Shown here: positions 10,920 to 22,834 of the stretch, piece after piece
How positions within the stretch are numbered: the stretch's first letter is position 1
Layout: each line of letters starts with the position of its first letter
NCBI RefSeq assembly: GCF_000237925.1
Contig: NC_031502.1
Coordinates: 14,682,434-14,746,433 of the forward strand
Length of the DNA stretch: 64,000 nt
Origin: Schistosoma mansoni
Taxonomy: Eukaryota > Platyhelminthes > Trematoda > Strigeidida > Schistosomatidae
Reading direction: 5' to 3'
Program-made: the position numbers and the translations under genes
The notes under the pieces: model-generated
Databases searched by the model: none
What the model saw: only the letters and a program-made list of their open reading frames with translations
Told to the model about the DNA's origin: nothing

Positions 10920-13419
10920 TGTGTACTTCCCATTCTGTATGATTCTTCCGATTCATAATTCCTTTCTTATTCCGTTTCTGTTTTCTTCAAGTAGACTTTC
11001 ATAGACTTAATTATCATACACCACAACATTAGCACTACAATATCACGTTTGACAAATGATTAGCAAAATAACCAAAAAATTTAGAATGAAGTAGATAAGA
11101 TATTCAAAGAAATATTCGCAAATGAATCAAAATATATCGTTAAAAGGTTGGTAGATTACGAAATGTCCAATAAGAGAATAGACAACTAGTCGAATACTGA
11201 TGATAATCGTGGAAGAGTAATGACTTGAACGTTTCAGTTATGTAAGTATAAAAAGGGCGAAACTAATTGCGAAAATAAAAAGTAACTAATAAATCTGTTT
11301 TAATCTACTTTACTTTTGAAAATCTGCTACTTTACTATAGCTTATATTAATGGTTCCTACCTTTTTATTTCAAAGGAAAATGGTCATTTGTCTGCTAATG
11401 ACACAGTTACACACAGCCTTCTAAGGGTCGAACTTTCAACACTTTATCTATTTCTTATTACCCTTATATATAAGTCAACTTTAATTAATTTTTAATTGTG
11501 TTTTGTACTCCGAGCTGAGTAGTTTATTACAGAGGATTTTATTGCTGTTCTTGAAAACATCATAAGAGCTCATTTCCACATGAAGCATGCCACAGCTAAA
11601 TCTTACACCTCAAAGAATACAAGCAAAATCGTCTATTTAAGATGCGAATTTCCTCCATTATGTCGAAATTTCAATAGTAACAAGGATTAATCCCACTGTT
11701 AACCAACAGATACTGAACTTCTATAATAAAGTGTTCTTGAGGATCTATACATACAGTCATTGTAAGGAAATATAGAAGGACGTGAAAGGGGTATAGATAC
11801 TCGGTCTTGGGGATATTTTTAATGCTAAAAACGGATTCATGGAACTACGAAGTGTAAATTTCTATCCAGGAAAGTTAAGTCATCTGCTTAGGGGAATAAT
11901 ACATAACAGTCAAGATGAAACATGTTTACAAACCATTCTGAACGAGGATAATATGTGATTAGACCAGAATACAAATTAACTGTATGAGATAAATGACTGC
12001 TGATCTAGTTGAAATTCTACAGATATCACTATCTAGTAACTATCCAATTTATGTGACATGAATCAGCACTCATAACTCTTTTTAAATTCTATTTAATACT
12101 CATTTCCTTTAAAAACATAGGCTTTTTATTACTAGTTTAAATTTCATTTTTAAATATTACTTTTATTGTAGAGTGACATCTGAGGAAAACCCATTTAACT
12201 CCGAAGAGCACTAAACAGCTGGTCTGTACTATATGCTTATCAATGATAATGATCACCAAAACCAAAATAAAACCAAAGTAGCACCTTCGACTAATAAGCA
12301 TGCACAATACCAGACGATGATTGAATTCCTATCTAATGGTCCCTAATTTTTAAGTTTAATACACTGGTAAAACCCTAACATATTAACTGCATATAATCAG
12401 ATTCATCGTAGAAATCAAAGATCGTGAACCCAATCGCCAAGTAGAGTCATTTTTACTCATTGTTGATGGGTCCTAAAGGAAACATTACGACTGACTAGTG
12501 CACCTAACGTTTTAAAGGTTTTATAGATTATCAGTCGAGAAAGAAAACTAAAAATTTCTCTACGTACGACTATGTCCATACTTATTAATTGTTGTCCTTT
12601 TGTGCCACTTGCATGCATGTTAAAGTGAAATAATACAAGCAGGCGTAAGATTTTGTACCTTTACATCAGTATGTTTGTTTTAATTTTAAACATAACTATG
12701 AGTCAGCAGGATGTTTCATTTGGTGCAATATTATAAGACACAACAAAATTATCATAGTAAAATAACTTCGATTTCTTCACCTGCAATTTTTCCACTACAC
12801 AAGATTATCAAACCTTTACCAGTTTATCCTTTTCCTGGATGTCAACATCACAAAACACAACTACTAACGATCCTGGTCAGTTTTGCCGTCACCAAGCTTA
12901 GGTTTATTCCCTTCATCAATCCCTCAAATATCATATTTTAAAACCTGTCACTAAGTATATGTTTTATAAGACAACCCCCAAGTAGTTAACATTGAAAAGG
13001 ATACCATATGATTGTTGGTTATTCAGAAAAGTTGGTTTGACCATATTTTATGGGCCTGGATAATATAGTTTACTTCAAACTAATCAAAAATAAGTTACCG
13101 TGTTCATCCAAAAAAAGAATAATTAGAATTGTTTTTAAAAAAATGGTCACCGGAAGATTTAGCCAAATTATTGTAAAATTGAAACGACCTTTGAAGAACA
13201 AAGTTTATTTTTTCCTTTAATTATTAATGAGAATACTTCATCGAAGTTGAGCATTGCCTAAGAACTATTATCTGATACAAACCTATACTCAACAGATTTT
13301 ATTCTTTTAGACTGGCGTGAAGTACGATTTCCAATATATTTATTAACTTCAGTTGTTTTACATTGTGCATCACCTAATATAAAACCTTTTTATCTACTTC
13401 CGATTTCTATTTGGACTAG
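10615..13419. other. Last otopetrin intron, 2.8 kb
   Basis: It starts GTAAGA and ends GGACTAG. It contains a (TA)n run at 10885-10917. Open frames at 10490-10726 (minus) and 12711-12941 (plus) show no motif and are treated as chance. Confidence 0.55.
10885..10917. repeat. (TA)n microsatellite
   Basis: An uninterrupted TA dinucleotide run of 33 bases. Such runs are length-polymorphic and prone to sequencing slippage. Confidence 0.95.
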
Positions 13420-14301
13420 GCAAAACATAACAATATACTACTCAGTGTGAATAAAAACTATGTACAAACAAGTGAACTTCAAAGTTTGTTCATCTACATA
13501 AATGTAGCCCTTCCAATGGTTATGTTATATCGTTATCACAGTAGTGTGTGCTTAGCAATTGAATACATTCGTGTATATGAAGATGAAATAACACGATATG
13601 AAAGTATGTTACGTGGAGTACCGCATACTAAATTACTACCATTTGGTTCTAAGTGGGAGGTAATTGAATCGCAGCACTCGAACTACCCTTCATCAGCTAA
13701 TTTACTGACAGCACCTAGAACCAGAGCTTTATCAGAACCTGTAGTAACATTGAATCCAAGTGCTTTTTTAAAAGAAATTAATACACTGGATAAAAACAAC
13801 GCTGAAAGTAGTAGAAATCATGAGAATATTTCAAGTTTAAATGAACAAGAAAAAAAAGAACAAATTATAAGATCAAATAAACTGGAACTATCAAAATCAC
13901 CAAAGTACACCAATCAAAATAAAAGGCGTACAACACATATCAGTATGGAATTAGCACAATATCGTGTAAATGCTAGTGAAATGGAGCATCGTTTGGCTGA
14001 AATGAAATTAAAAAAATATAAACGTGGGAAAGATGACCACTCAATAAATGAGAAGTTAACACATAATAGATTTAATCCACATAAAGAAGCAGAGCCAACA
14101 ATGTCAACTTCGTTATCCGACAGCGCATTATCTACAGTACGTACCACGGATACGATTAATGAGGATGAGGATGAAGATGATGTTACTGGTGGTATGGAGT
14201 GTGACGATTACGGACGACAGAATCCATCACCTGAATCATGTTATTATACTAAAACAAGGGATAGTAGTTCAGCTACATATCTTACACAAAGTCAATTATA
14301 A
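13420..14301 (+). CDS. OTOP: Otopetrin, last exon: final helix and long charged tail
   Basis: The acceptor GGACTAG (ending 13419) restores phase 0 after YSFQ. An alternative acceptor at 13313 would hit a stop within 12 codons. The exon encodes 293 residues and ends TAA. The segment IYINVALPMVMLYRYHSSVC matches the last otopetrin helix, where the family has 'HxxMPLxIFYRFHSxVCL'. After it come about 245 hydrophilic residues with no predicted membrane segment. These include Ser/Asn-rich runs, a Lys/Glu-rich stretch around MEHRLAEMKLKKYKRGKDD and an acidic cluster NEDEDEDDVTGG. Vertebrate otopetrins end soon after this helix, so the tail is long for the family. It would be cytosolic. Confidence 0.88.
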   Translation, partial: AKHNNILLSVNKNYVQTSELQSLFIYINVALPMVMLYRYHSSVCLAIEYIRVYEDEITRYESMLRGVPHTKLLPFGSKWEVIESQHSNYPSSANLLTAPRTRALSEPVVTLNPSAFLKEINTLDKNNAESSRNHENISSLNEQEKKEQIIRSNKLELSKSPKYTNQNKRRTTHISMELAQYRVNASEMEHRLAEMKLKKYKRGKDDHSINEKLTHNRFNPHKEAEPTMSTSLSDSALSTVRTTDTINEDEDEDDVTGGMECDDYGRQNPSPESCYYTKTRDSSSATYLTQSQL

Positions 14302-14596
14302 TTTTGAAACAAAAACAATTTCTAAAGTAAAATGTAAAGACACCATTCAAAATAATTCCATTTGAACTTGTTTACTTAAAAAAACGAAAAATTAATTTTC
14401 TGTGATAATTTATTGACTGATATTAAAAGGGTTTGATGATTTTTTTTCCTTGATTTACTGTTCATGATATATTTCTAATATTGAAGTACTTTTTATTGAA
14501 TATTTTTTCGATTCCATTTTTTACATTTTCACTTTTTTCTCTTTAAATTTTAAACTACAACCACTAGACAATATCGATAACAGTTTAGTTTGGACA

Positions 14597-14602
14597 AATA
14601 AA
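14597..14602 (+). promoter_or_regulatory. Candidate poly(A) signal for the otopetrin gene
   Basis: AATAAA, 296 bases after the stop codon and followed by a T-rich stretch. It is the first canonical hexamer downstream that I found. The assignment is by position only. Confidence 0.5.
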
Positions 14603-17600
14603 ATTATTTTTTGTTAGATACTTTAATGCTTTAATGGAAATCTTTGTGTATAAATCACAGTGATTGTTCACACAACTATACCACGCAACAAGATGGCAAT
14701 AAGAACATCAAGTTTGCAACACAAGTTAACAGGTTCACTAAATGACCTTTGTGTTTCCTTTACTCTTATTTACTCTCACCGAACTTTGTTGTTTTTCTGA
14801 AAATCATAACATTAAACACGTACACCAATTCGAATTCCGATCACATCTTTTTTTAAAATTTGAATAGCAATATTATTGTAATGATGATGATTTTTGTGTT
14901 TATGATTTGTTAGTGTTTTCGTATTAAAACAGCATTATTACTTTTACGTTTGTTCTTACTATAACTTAACGAAAGGTTATTAGCTTATGGTCTATTCAAA
15001 ATTGTATTTGGAATAAATTCAAGTTAGCTTTCGGTCTTCCATCTGCTTCTGAAACACTTTCATAGTTCAAGGATAGCCGTTAGGAAGAGACGAGAAAAAG
15101 AAACTCAAGTAGTAACACCTTGATGATTTATTCTTTACATTTCCAATGAACATATACTAAACAGTTGTACTGTGAGTTTCACGGGTTAGCATTTGTAAGC
15201 TCTATTTAGAATTACATATTGTTACTATACCTTAGTTTGTTCAAAAGTTACTGTCAACTATATATCTGTTACGATGTTCTATTCCAAACATTTTGTAGTT
15301 ATGTAACTAGTGAGATTTATAAATTACGGGAAAAATGAAGTGACGAGTTAAACGGATAATTGGATGATTTATTATTGAAAGTGCTTTTAGTTCTCGCTAT
15401 TCATGTATGTAAGCTAGTGAGTGTTAGATTTAAATGTACTGGGTTCCTGAGTATAGTAATCGAAGCTTGCCTGTTATGTTCTCCTATTCGGATTCAAGAC
15501 TGAGGATTGAAGTAGGGGTAAATATCTATGATGCAAAATGAGTTAAGATTACCTCAACTTCAATCAAAGAATAATCGTCCCAGTAGACGTGTAACATTTG
15601 TCATCGTTTAGGACGCTGAGCTAAAGCCAAAATTTTACAAACGTGTTAGACACAGTGGAGAATAGGAAACGTTTCACACTAACAAGGGCTCGAGCGAAAG
15701 GATGCCGCTGAAAAGGGAGCTGTGGTGTGGTCTTAAGTTGGCTTCCTGTATTATATTTACTCCTATAGTAATAATAGAAACACAGTTGAAGGTTCATTAC
15801 CATTTTAGCCATTCCCACCCTTCACTTTATCACTCAGTTATAATGAATCATTGAAATCCCTGAGGTTTACTCTTTCCCTGTTATGTTATAGGTGCTGTGT
15901 GTAACCACTTAGGATCCAATCAGTTCTTCCTCTGCCTACCTTTCTAATGGTTCTCAATATTTGGATGATAAGGCCGAAGTTTGCTACAGGTTTTCAAAAA
16001 GTAGCCCCAGCGATCGAACTAACTGTGCGCTTTCCGCCGATGTTGTGCTTCCTCTAGAATCTCCCGGACCCAGACGTGATAACATAGGCACGGTAAAAAT
16101 GTCAGATCCTTTCAAAGCTGCCCAATGCTCCGTTTCAATGATCTTGAACGGCCTAACAAGAGGCGATCATTCCGTATTTCAATTACTGAGGGTATGTTGG
16201 GTCGCACGAATACCAAGTTTTCTCATATGTAAGTGGTCGTTTTCTGCAGCAAAACCACAAAATGGTTACGAAGAACATTGATTTTTCTCTCTCTGTCTTA
16301 TAGTCCACACGTTGGACTGATTTTCGCTTCGTAACTTCCCGATATCCCCATTTCGGGGAAAATTTTGTCCGGTTTGGGTAAATCTCGGGGATAATTTTAG
16401 TATAGAGCTTTCTGTTCTGTTTTTCTGGAAGCGAAAAGAATCGCGGATAAATTGTGATCTGCCGGTGTCCTTGCCGTCATATATTCAGAAATTCGCTAAG
16501 TTGTACACCGGCATAGACTTGATTATTAGAAAGGTTTAAGTCTTTCAGTTAGTTCACAGAAGCCATAGATTGCATACCAGAAAATGTATGAGGAACTTCG
16601 CAGCTTCATGCAATTCTGAAAAACAACAAATCAATCGTGGAACAAACGATGGAACTTTGTTATCAGTATCAAATTCAATAAGTAAATGAAATAGCAGCTG
16701 ACAAGATGTACCTGTGAATGTCATAATTGTTGTAAACAGTACTCTTCATTTTCTAACCCTCCTAGAATTTCACCTAGTTATTTGGTGTTGACAAACAAAC
16801 CGCAGGCACCAAATAAACGGATTCAAAAACTTTAATTAGTAATATGAAATCTGAGAAAAATCCAATTACAACGTTCATAATACTATTAGCAATTCACTGT
16901 TTACACATAATAATGAAATAACTGGTAAGCATTATTTAGATATTACTCGTCAACATGCATTGAAACTTTGTTCATGATTTGGTCAGTGATTTCGGATTCT
17001 GTTAAGAGAAATATATTTGTTAACTCTATAACAGACACATCATAAACTAGCATTAACTACGACATGTTTAAGTTACCATTCTCAAAACAAACACGCATCG
17101 CTTTGCTTACTTATGCATCACAATTTTAGAACCTTTGAACCTCTTTTTAACCCTGATAGGTTTATGGACCATATAAAATAAGTGTAGCAACTTTAATTCT
17201 TTAGTTTTCTATAATATATTTTTACTCTATACTGACTGTTGGGTTATTGGTTAATATTTCTCAAGGTCACTTAAGATTCGTTCGAATGTCATCCACAAAT
17301 AGTTGTCTCGCCTTGTTTACGGCTGTATATTAGTAAGCTATGTAATATTCATGAATAGTTCAACGCTCAATTGCTCCTAGCTACAATTTATAAACAACTA
17401 CCAACACGCATGTTCATCACCACCATAATTAGTGAGTTGAGTCATCTGTAAATGGTTTTAGGGCTCATTTTTGCTTGAAACTCTAATTTCGGTCTATTTT
17501 TGACCTGATAAATGTTGAACTTCACTTGACTGAGTTTGCATTGGTACAAATAACCAAATTAGGCCTACTAAACATTCACCCAGGTTGTGAGCAACAAATA
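14603..17600. other. Intergenic, no gene recognised
   Basis: An open frame of 106 codons at 15961-16281 has a less AT-rich composition than its surroundings but no motif I recognise. It may be a piece of an unidentified repeat. A small CCCC/GGGG hairpin lies near 16347-16361. Nothing else stands out. Confidence 0.45.
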
Positions 17601-17650
17601 CGTCAAGCTACTAATAGACTGGAATAAAAGCTATGTAACAAGCACAAAGA

Positions 17651-19260
17651 TTACCAAAGTTGATGTGTGACAGATAAAATGCTGTTAGTAGCCGATAGAC
17701 AATGACATCTGAGATCCTCGACGGCATGTAACATGTGAGTGAGAACCCATGGCATGACTTTTCGACCGTGCCGGTAACATGTCGTATCACATTTTAATCT
17801 GACCACCACCTCGGAAACTATTAAGAAGTCAAGCTGTAGGTTTGCAATGGTTGCATACATACAGTAGCATTTCAATTTTTTCGTAACTTACGAACTTCCA
17901 TATGGTCTTCTGTCTGGATAACTGCCAACAAATACTCCCTAAGCACTATTTCGACTGTAAAAACTGCCATGTTTACAGTCCTGGCAACTCTTTTCTCTAA
18001 AATGTTATTCTTATCTGCTGTAGATTTATCAGGCAGCTCTCTGTGCCTGTCTGGCTTACACTATGTTAGTAGATCATACCCGATAAGTAAGTCCCATACT
18101 AGCTTTTTCACCCCGTAGAACATTTGATCTAAATTGTTCATCTCACCTTCCCATGCATACTATATTGCCCTCACAGTTTTCACGACGGCACTGCTTGCCA
18201 TTCAAAATCGTGTGTTCGATGCAGCTGTAACATATGTTGACGTTGTCACGCTAGCGTAAAAAATGATGTCGGCTACCCCCATGTCTTTTAAACCCACATC
18301 AATTTTTCTTTGAATGGTTACACTATTGGTAGACAGGCTATTGGTAGTAAATTAGCACTGCCTACTTGCACCACACATGGCATTACATAATAGTATAGTA
18401 TAGTTTTGCTGTGGCCCAGATCTTATAGTCTCGCCTACATTCACCAGGCATTGACCTGTAGTGGATACTGGCAAACATTTTCATATGATTGAGTTTACAG
18501 TATCCTTTCCTGAGTAAGCTCGGCGGAACCATCGGTCGAAGATTTTTGGGGGAAGGTTTTGATATCATCTTCGTCTCTAGTATTGATAACTGCCATTTTA
18601 AATTATTGCAGTGCTCCTAGAAAGAGTGGGCACTGCAGCACTCACTTGCTGATGTTGTAGAGACTGCCGTAACTATTGTCTGCACTTATCCCTTCTTAGA
18701 GGAAGGGACTGACCTCGGATATACCCTTCATGTTAGTGCGTTTTCAACTATTTTTGCGTCACGTTAGCACTTACTGACATCTGTTTCTTTGAGGCTTGAA
18801 GAGCCTTGAGAACTGATGTGATAATCTTCACAGATGCTTATTGATGACCGAGTTCTCTGGTTTTGCACCCTTTTAGGACATTTCTTCAGATAAATCACTG
18901 AATCTCCACTTCATTTGCTGCTCCTTCTTCTTTTGATGAAAATAACTCCCACTTCTGGACTTATGTAGTCTATGTTTATACCGTAATGACGACAGTTGTG
19001 GCAGGTTCATCATATCTATGTCAGATTTTCCGCGTGGCATAATATCAATACGATTAATAAGCGAAAAAATCAGATAAAAATTCTGCCGGAGTTGAATCAT
19101 AGGTGTTCTTAAAGCATCGCTTGTGTATCATAGAACGACTGAGCGAGGTGTTAGGATTAGGATTGTAGCACATAGTAAAGATGAATAATCGTTTAACTAA
19201 ATTTGCGACCTTCATCGACAAAGGTGGTTGAAACATATGTAACGCATGTCGAACCACTAT
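17651..19260 (-). pseudogene. Unassigned decayed coding relic, Cys-rich
   Basis: On the minus strand several short frames follow one another (19100-18873, 18568-18383, about 18260-18150, 17875-17651) with richer composition than the flanks. One frame near 18250 holds NICYSCIEHTILNGKQCRREN followed by a further Cys, spacing C-X2-C-X13-C-X4-C-X6-C, which looks like a zinc-binding segment. Another has a basic Gly-Lys-Ser and Lys-rich stretch. Stops and shifts break the whole. It reads like a decayed transposon or processed gene. I cannot name the family. Confidence 0.35.
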
Positions 19261-21479
19261 CGCCCCCGACTAGTGATGTTTTTCTGGTGCTTATGTAAGT
19301 TCAGATAAAGTTAGGACCAAGACAAAAGGTGTTTTAATCAACCTGGTGGATGATCGTTGCTCTGAGTAGCCCATGTCAATACAGACTCCTATTTTGGGAT
19401 CCCCAAGATAGTTGCCATCAGTGATTGGTGGCTTTGAGTGACGTGATCTATAATCATCACCAAAGATCCAGACGCATTCACTCCTTATCCTCCCTTGAAC
19501 ATAAATTTTCAGTATTATTTCATGCATGCTTCTCCGTTTCATTTGTACTTACAGTATTAGTGATGAAATCACCAGACAATCTACTAGAAGTATATATGAA
19601 TAAAGCGCATAGTAGTTTACCAGGCCACTTTTCTACCACCCAGAACTTTTCATCCTAAGAAGTTTGCATCCAGAAAAGTTTTTCATAGTAAGTAGTTCGC
19701 GAACAATTGGACTAGCAAGTAGAGCGGTGGCCAATAAATACTCTCAAAGTCAGGACCGGTGGAAGTAAATCTCATAGATACCCAACCTGACCAATATAAA
19801 CCCCAGATGTATAAATTTCACCGTGTCTTCAATAGAGTTACTCAGGTTAGGAATAAAATTTCACTTAAGGAAACGGCAGCCATTAAATAGTATCAATACA
19901 ATAATACTATCGATCTCTTGCAGTTGATCTGGCCCGTTTCCATTCGTTGAGAAGCCATGACTCCATTATACTCAGTCAAGACCATCATATGAGAAAGAGT
20001 GGGACGATACTAAAAAATTGAACTTATTTTTGTGAACCTTGTTGATTGATGTCAGAGTCGTCTATCCGTCGTTTGTCACCGTTATACGACAATATACTAT
20101 AGAGTATTCATTTTGCATCCAGTATAACTGAGGTGAAAAAAGTTCATAATAAATAGTCTTTCAGCCACCATTACTTTCCATTCAATGAAATGCTTATCCG
20201 GATAATTTGAAAACTTTATATACGACAAATTATGAGGATTGCAATCGCAAATCTTCTAAGTAAGGCGGCTGAAACACGACAAAAATCCAACCTGATAAAT
20301 ATCCTATCATAAATCCTGTGGTACAAGTGATGTAACCAGTGGTGAAGCCAGTCCTCATGAGTTTCACCTATTTCTTGATGATGCGTCCTCTAGGATAAGG
20401 CGCCAGGGTTTATGATAGGTTCAAAGAACACTCCAAGATCCCACCCGAATTCTCGGCATCTGTAATATATTCATTCCTACCAGCCACCACAGTTCTCGTG
20501 ATCAGTGTTCTTTGTGCAGCATGTCAAGCAAGTCCATTTATACCAATGGTTTTGTAAACAAGAATAACGTGTCTATAAATAAGGCAATATAGTTGTTGGG
20601 ACAACTATAAAAGAATCCTCCAGCTTGGGCAACGTTTACCGAAAATCAGACAGTATATCTCGTTAATTTACTCGTAACATATCCACCTGAAAGTATTGAC
20701 CATGCACCCTTATCATTCATTAATTTCATAAGCCAAATAACTATTGGAAAGATAACATGAAAAGTATCCTGAGATTTATTATGATTACGTTAAATTTAAC
20801 CATGGAAAATGTAAGGGAGAGTGGTAAAAGTACAACAAAGCTTAAAATTAACTGGAATATATATTATGTAACTAAAAAATGAATCCAACATGGTACTTCC
20901 ACGAAATTTAAAAAGACACCTGTTTCTAAAGCAGAGTGTTTGTTAGAGTACTTGATGTGATTCGGTACGTAGTCAGCAGTTCTTTACGAAGCTCAGTAGT
21001 ACTCCTCCACTCTAATCCGGACTACTGATTCCAATTCCAAGTTCAATGAGTCTATGAACAGAAAAGTTATTAAAAATTGTATCACAGTTGATGGCAGTTC
21101 ATTATGGAAACCTTAACCCTTATTTGTAAAACGATATCAGAACTCCATCTTAACCCTTATTACCTAAGCCTTTTGCTTTGTCGCTAGTGTTAGCTGTAGA
21201 CGAAGACTTTATGAGACGATAATCCTAAATCCAAACGCTGACCGAACTCCTAATCTGTAAAACTCAACCTTTTCCTCCTACCGCAAAGAATAATTCGAAG
21301 TTTTGATGTTAAATATTAGGATCAAATATGTTATTTCACCATTATAATATAGTTTTTTAGCGTTAATTCTTTCGCAACTAAGGTCTGTTCCCCGATTGGT
21401 CTATGGGTTCTCCAAAGTCGTCAGTATATTGTACCTTAATTGGAAAGAGTGTATGCAACTCAACTGCCATTGATTAAAG
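19261..21479. other. Intergenic, no gene recognised
   Basis: Short overlapping frames on both strands at 19291-19658 show no motif. The rest is non-coding as far as I can see. Confidence 0.45.
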
Positions 21480-21483
21480 ACAC

Positions 21484-21809
21484 TGTAGCTGTAAATAATT
21501 CCCCAAAATCAATAGCTCAGTAAGTGTTCGACATTGGATGCTGACCACGTTGTTTAAGTGGACTTGTTTAGCTGAAGGCTTTCGGTCATGAATCCGTACC
21601 AGATCACGTTGCAACACGGCGTGGGACATAGCTCCTACGTTACAATAGCCAGTCAAGAACGAAGTCTCTCGATATATTGGTAACGAATCAAATATATCTT
21701 TCCTGTCTCTCCTCGTCTGACTTCTGGTTTCTATTCGACTGGGAACGAACGATTATAGAAGATACCACTGGTTGCTAGTTGTAAAACTAGAATATCCGTG
21801 GTATCCTCA
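21484..21809 (+). repeat. 5' LTR, 326 bp
   Basis: Begins TGTAGCTGTAAATAATTCC and ends GGTATCCTCA. Identical to the 3' LTR except for two transitions. Short open frames inside it on the minus strand recur in every LTR copy of the window and are not genes. Confidence 0.97.
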
Positions 21810-21810
21810 T

Positions 21811-21828
21811 TGGTGAGCCCGACGTGAT
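21811..21828 (+). other. Primer binding site, tRNA-Trp
   Basis: TGGTGAGCCCGACGTGAT starts one base after the LTR. It complements the 3' end of eukaryotic tRNA-Trp with one mismatch (G for C at position 7). Use of tRNA-Trp is a known trait of CsRn1-clade elements. Confidence 0.8.
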
Positions 21829-21990
21829 CTGGTACACCAAGCCAATATACTGTGAGTCTGTTCCATTTTGGAATATTATTATTCATTGTTATTCTTTATT
21901 TGAATTTTACATACTGTGATATACTGTTTTTTTCGCGATTTTTTTTCCCGGACATATTTTAATTAGACATTTTTCGTTATCTATATTACT

Positions 21991-22834
21991 ATGACGGAAC
22001 ACCCACCCAAGGTTTTTAAGTTAAAGTCTATTCCCCCTATTTCGATTCAGTTAACGCCATTTTGGCCCGACAATATCGAGTCCTGGTTCTGCTACGCAGA
22101 AGCGGATTTTTACATGCACGGAATCACGGACTCGCGCACACGTTTCCTCGTGGTAGTTAAGGCGTTACCGCGCGAGTTTAACAGGTACGTAACACCTAGT
22201 ATGTTTACTAGTGATGTTCCCGAACCTTACGAAACTCAAATGTTCGATTCTAAAACGTGGAGACCTAACCGACCGACGACGGTTAGACCAACTCTTCCAT
22301 AACATCGACTTGCAACAGGGTTCTGCGACAGACATGTTGCTAAGAATGAGAGAGGTTATCGGCCAACGAACTTTCGATGATGGCCTATTCAGACAACTTT
22401 TCTTGTCTAAACTTCCTCAACAGGTGCAAGCAGTTCTTGCCTCATTTCAAAACAACGCCATAGATGAGCTGGCTGCATCTGCCGACCGAATCTTAGAAAT
22501 CACTAAATCTTCTAAGGCCGAGGTTTTTTCCGTCAAGGAAAAACCTCAATCGACTCCGACTGACATAGTCGAACTATGTCACACACTAACACGATATCTT
22601 CGATTTCGTAATGACCGTAGTCGGTCAAAAACCCCGCGTAGAAGTATCTCACGCAAGCGATCTGCCTCTCAACCACGAGAGACAGAAAATCCCGACTGGT
22701 GCTGGTATCATAACCAGTATGGTAAGTCCTCCAGAAATTGCAGGAAAACCTGCAATTATCCGAACTCCAAATCCACGGACACGAAAAAGAACTCGGGAAA
22801 CTTCCAAGCCGGCACGCGTCAACGGCAACCGTAG
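21991..22834 (+). pseudogene. gag: gag of the Gypsy element, one frameshift
   Basis: Starts at ATG 21991 and reads 80-odd codons in one frame (PPISIQLTPFWPDNIESWFC, then ALPREFNRYV, typical of the matrix/capsid start in this clade). The homology then moves to the next frame near 22230-22240, consistent with loss of two bases in a CTCT-like spot. The second frame carries LDQLFHNIDLQQGS, LFLSKLPQQVQAVLASF and ADRILEI, then a basic Arg/Ser region and a zinc knuckle of CHCC type (CWYHNQYGKSSRNC...C). The end overlaps the start of pol by about 100 bases in the -1 frame. Gag packages the element RNA in a virus-like particle. Confidence 0.85.

Noticed and set aside
13313-13419. Alternative acceptor for the last otopetrin exon
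   Set aside because: Starting at 13314 in the required phase reaches a TAA after 11 codons; the acceptor ending at 13419 keeps the frame into the conserved last helix.
13914-14147. 77-codon minus-strand frame
   Set aside because: It is the antisense shadow of the otopetrin tail.
15961-16281. 106-codon frame with fuller codon composition
   Set aside because: No motif, no splice context that I can defend and no start other than a TTG at the listed position; noted only within the intergenic entry.
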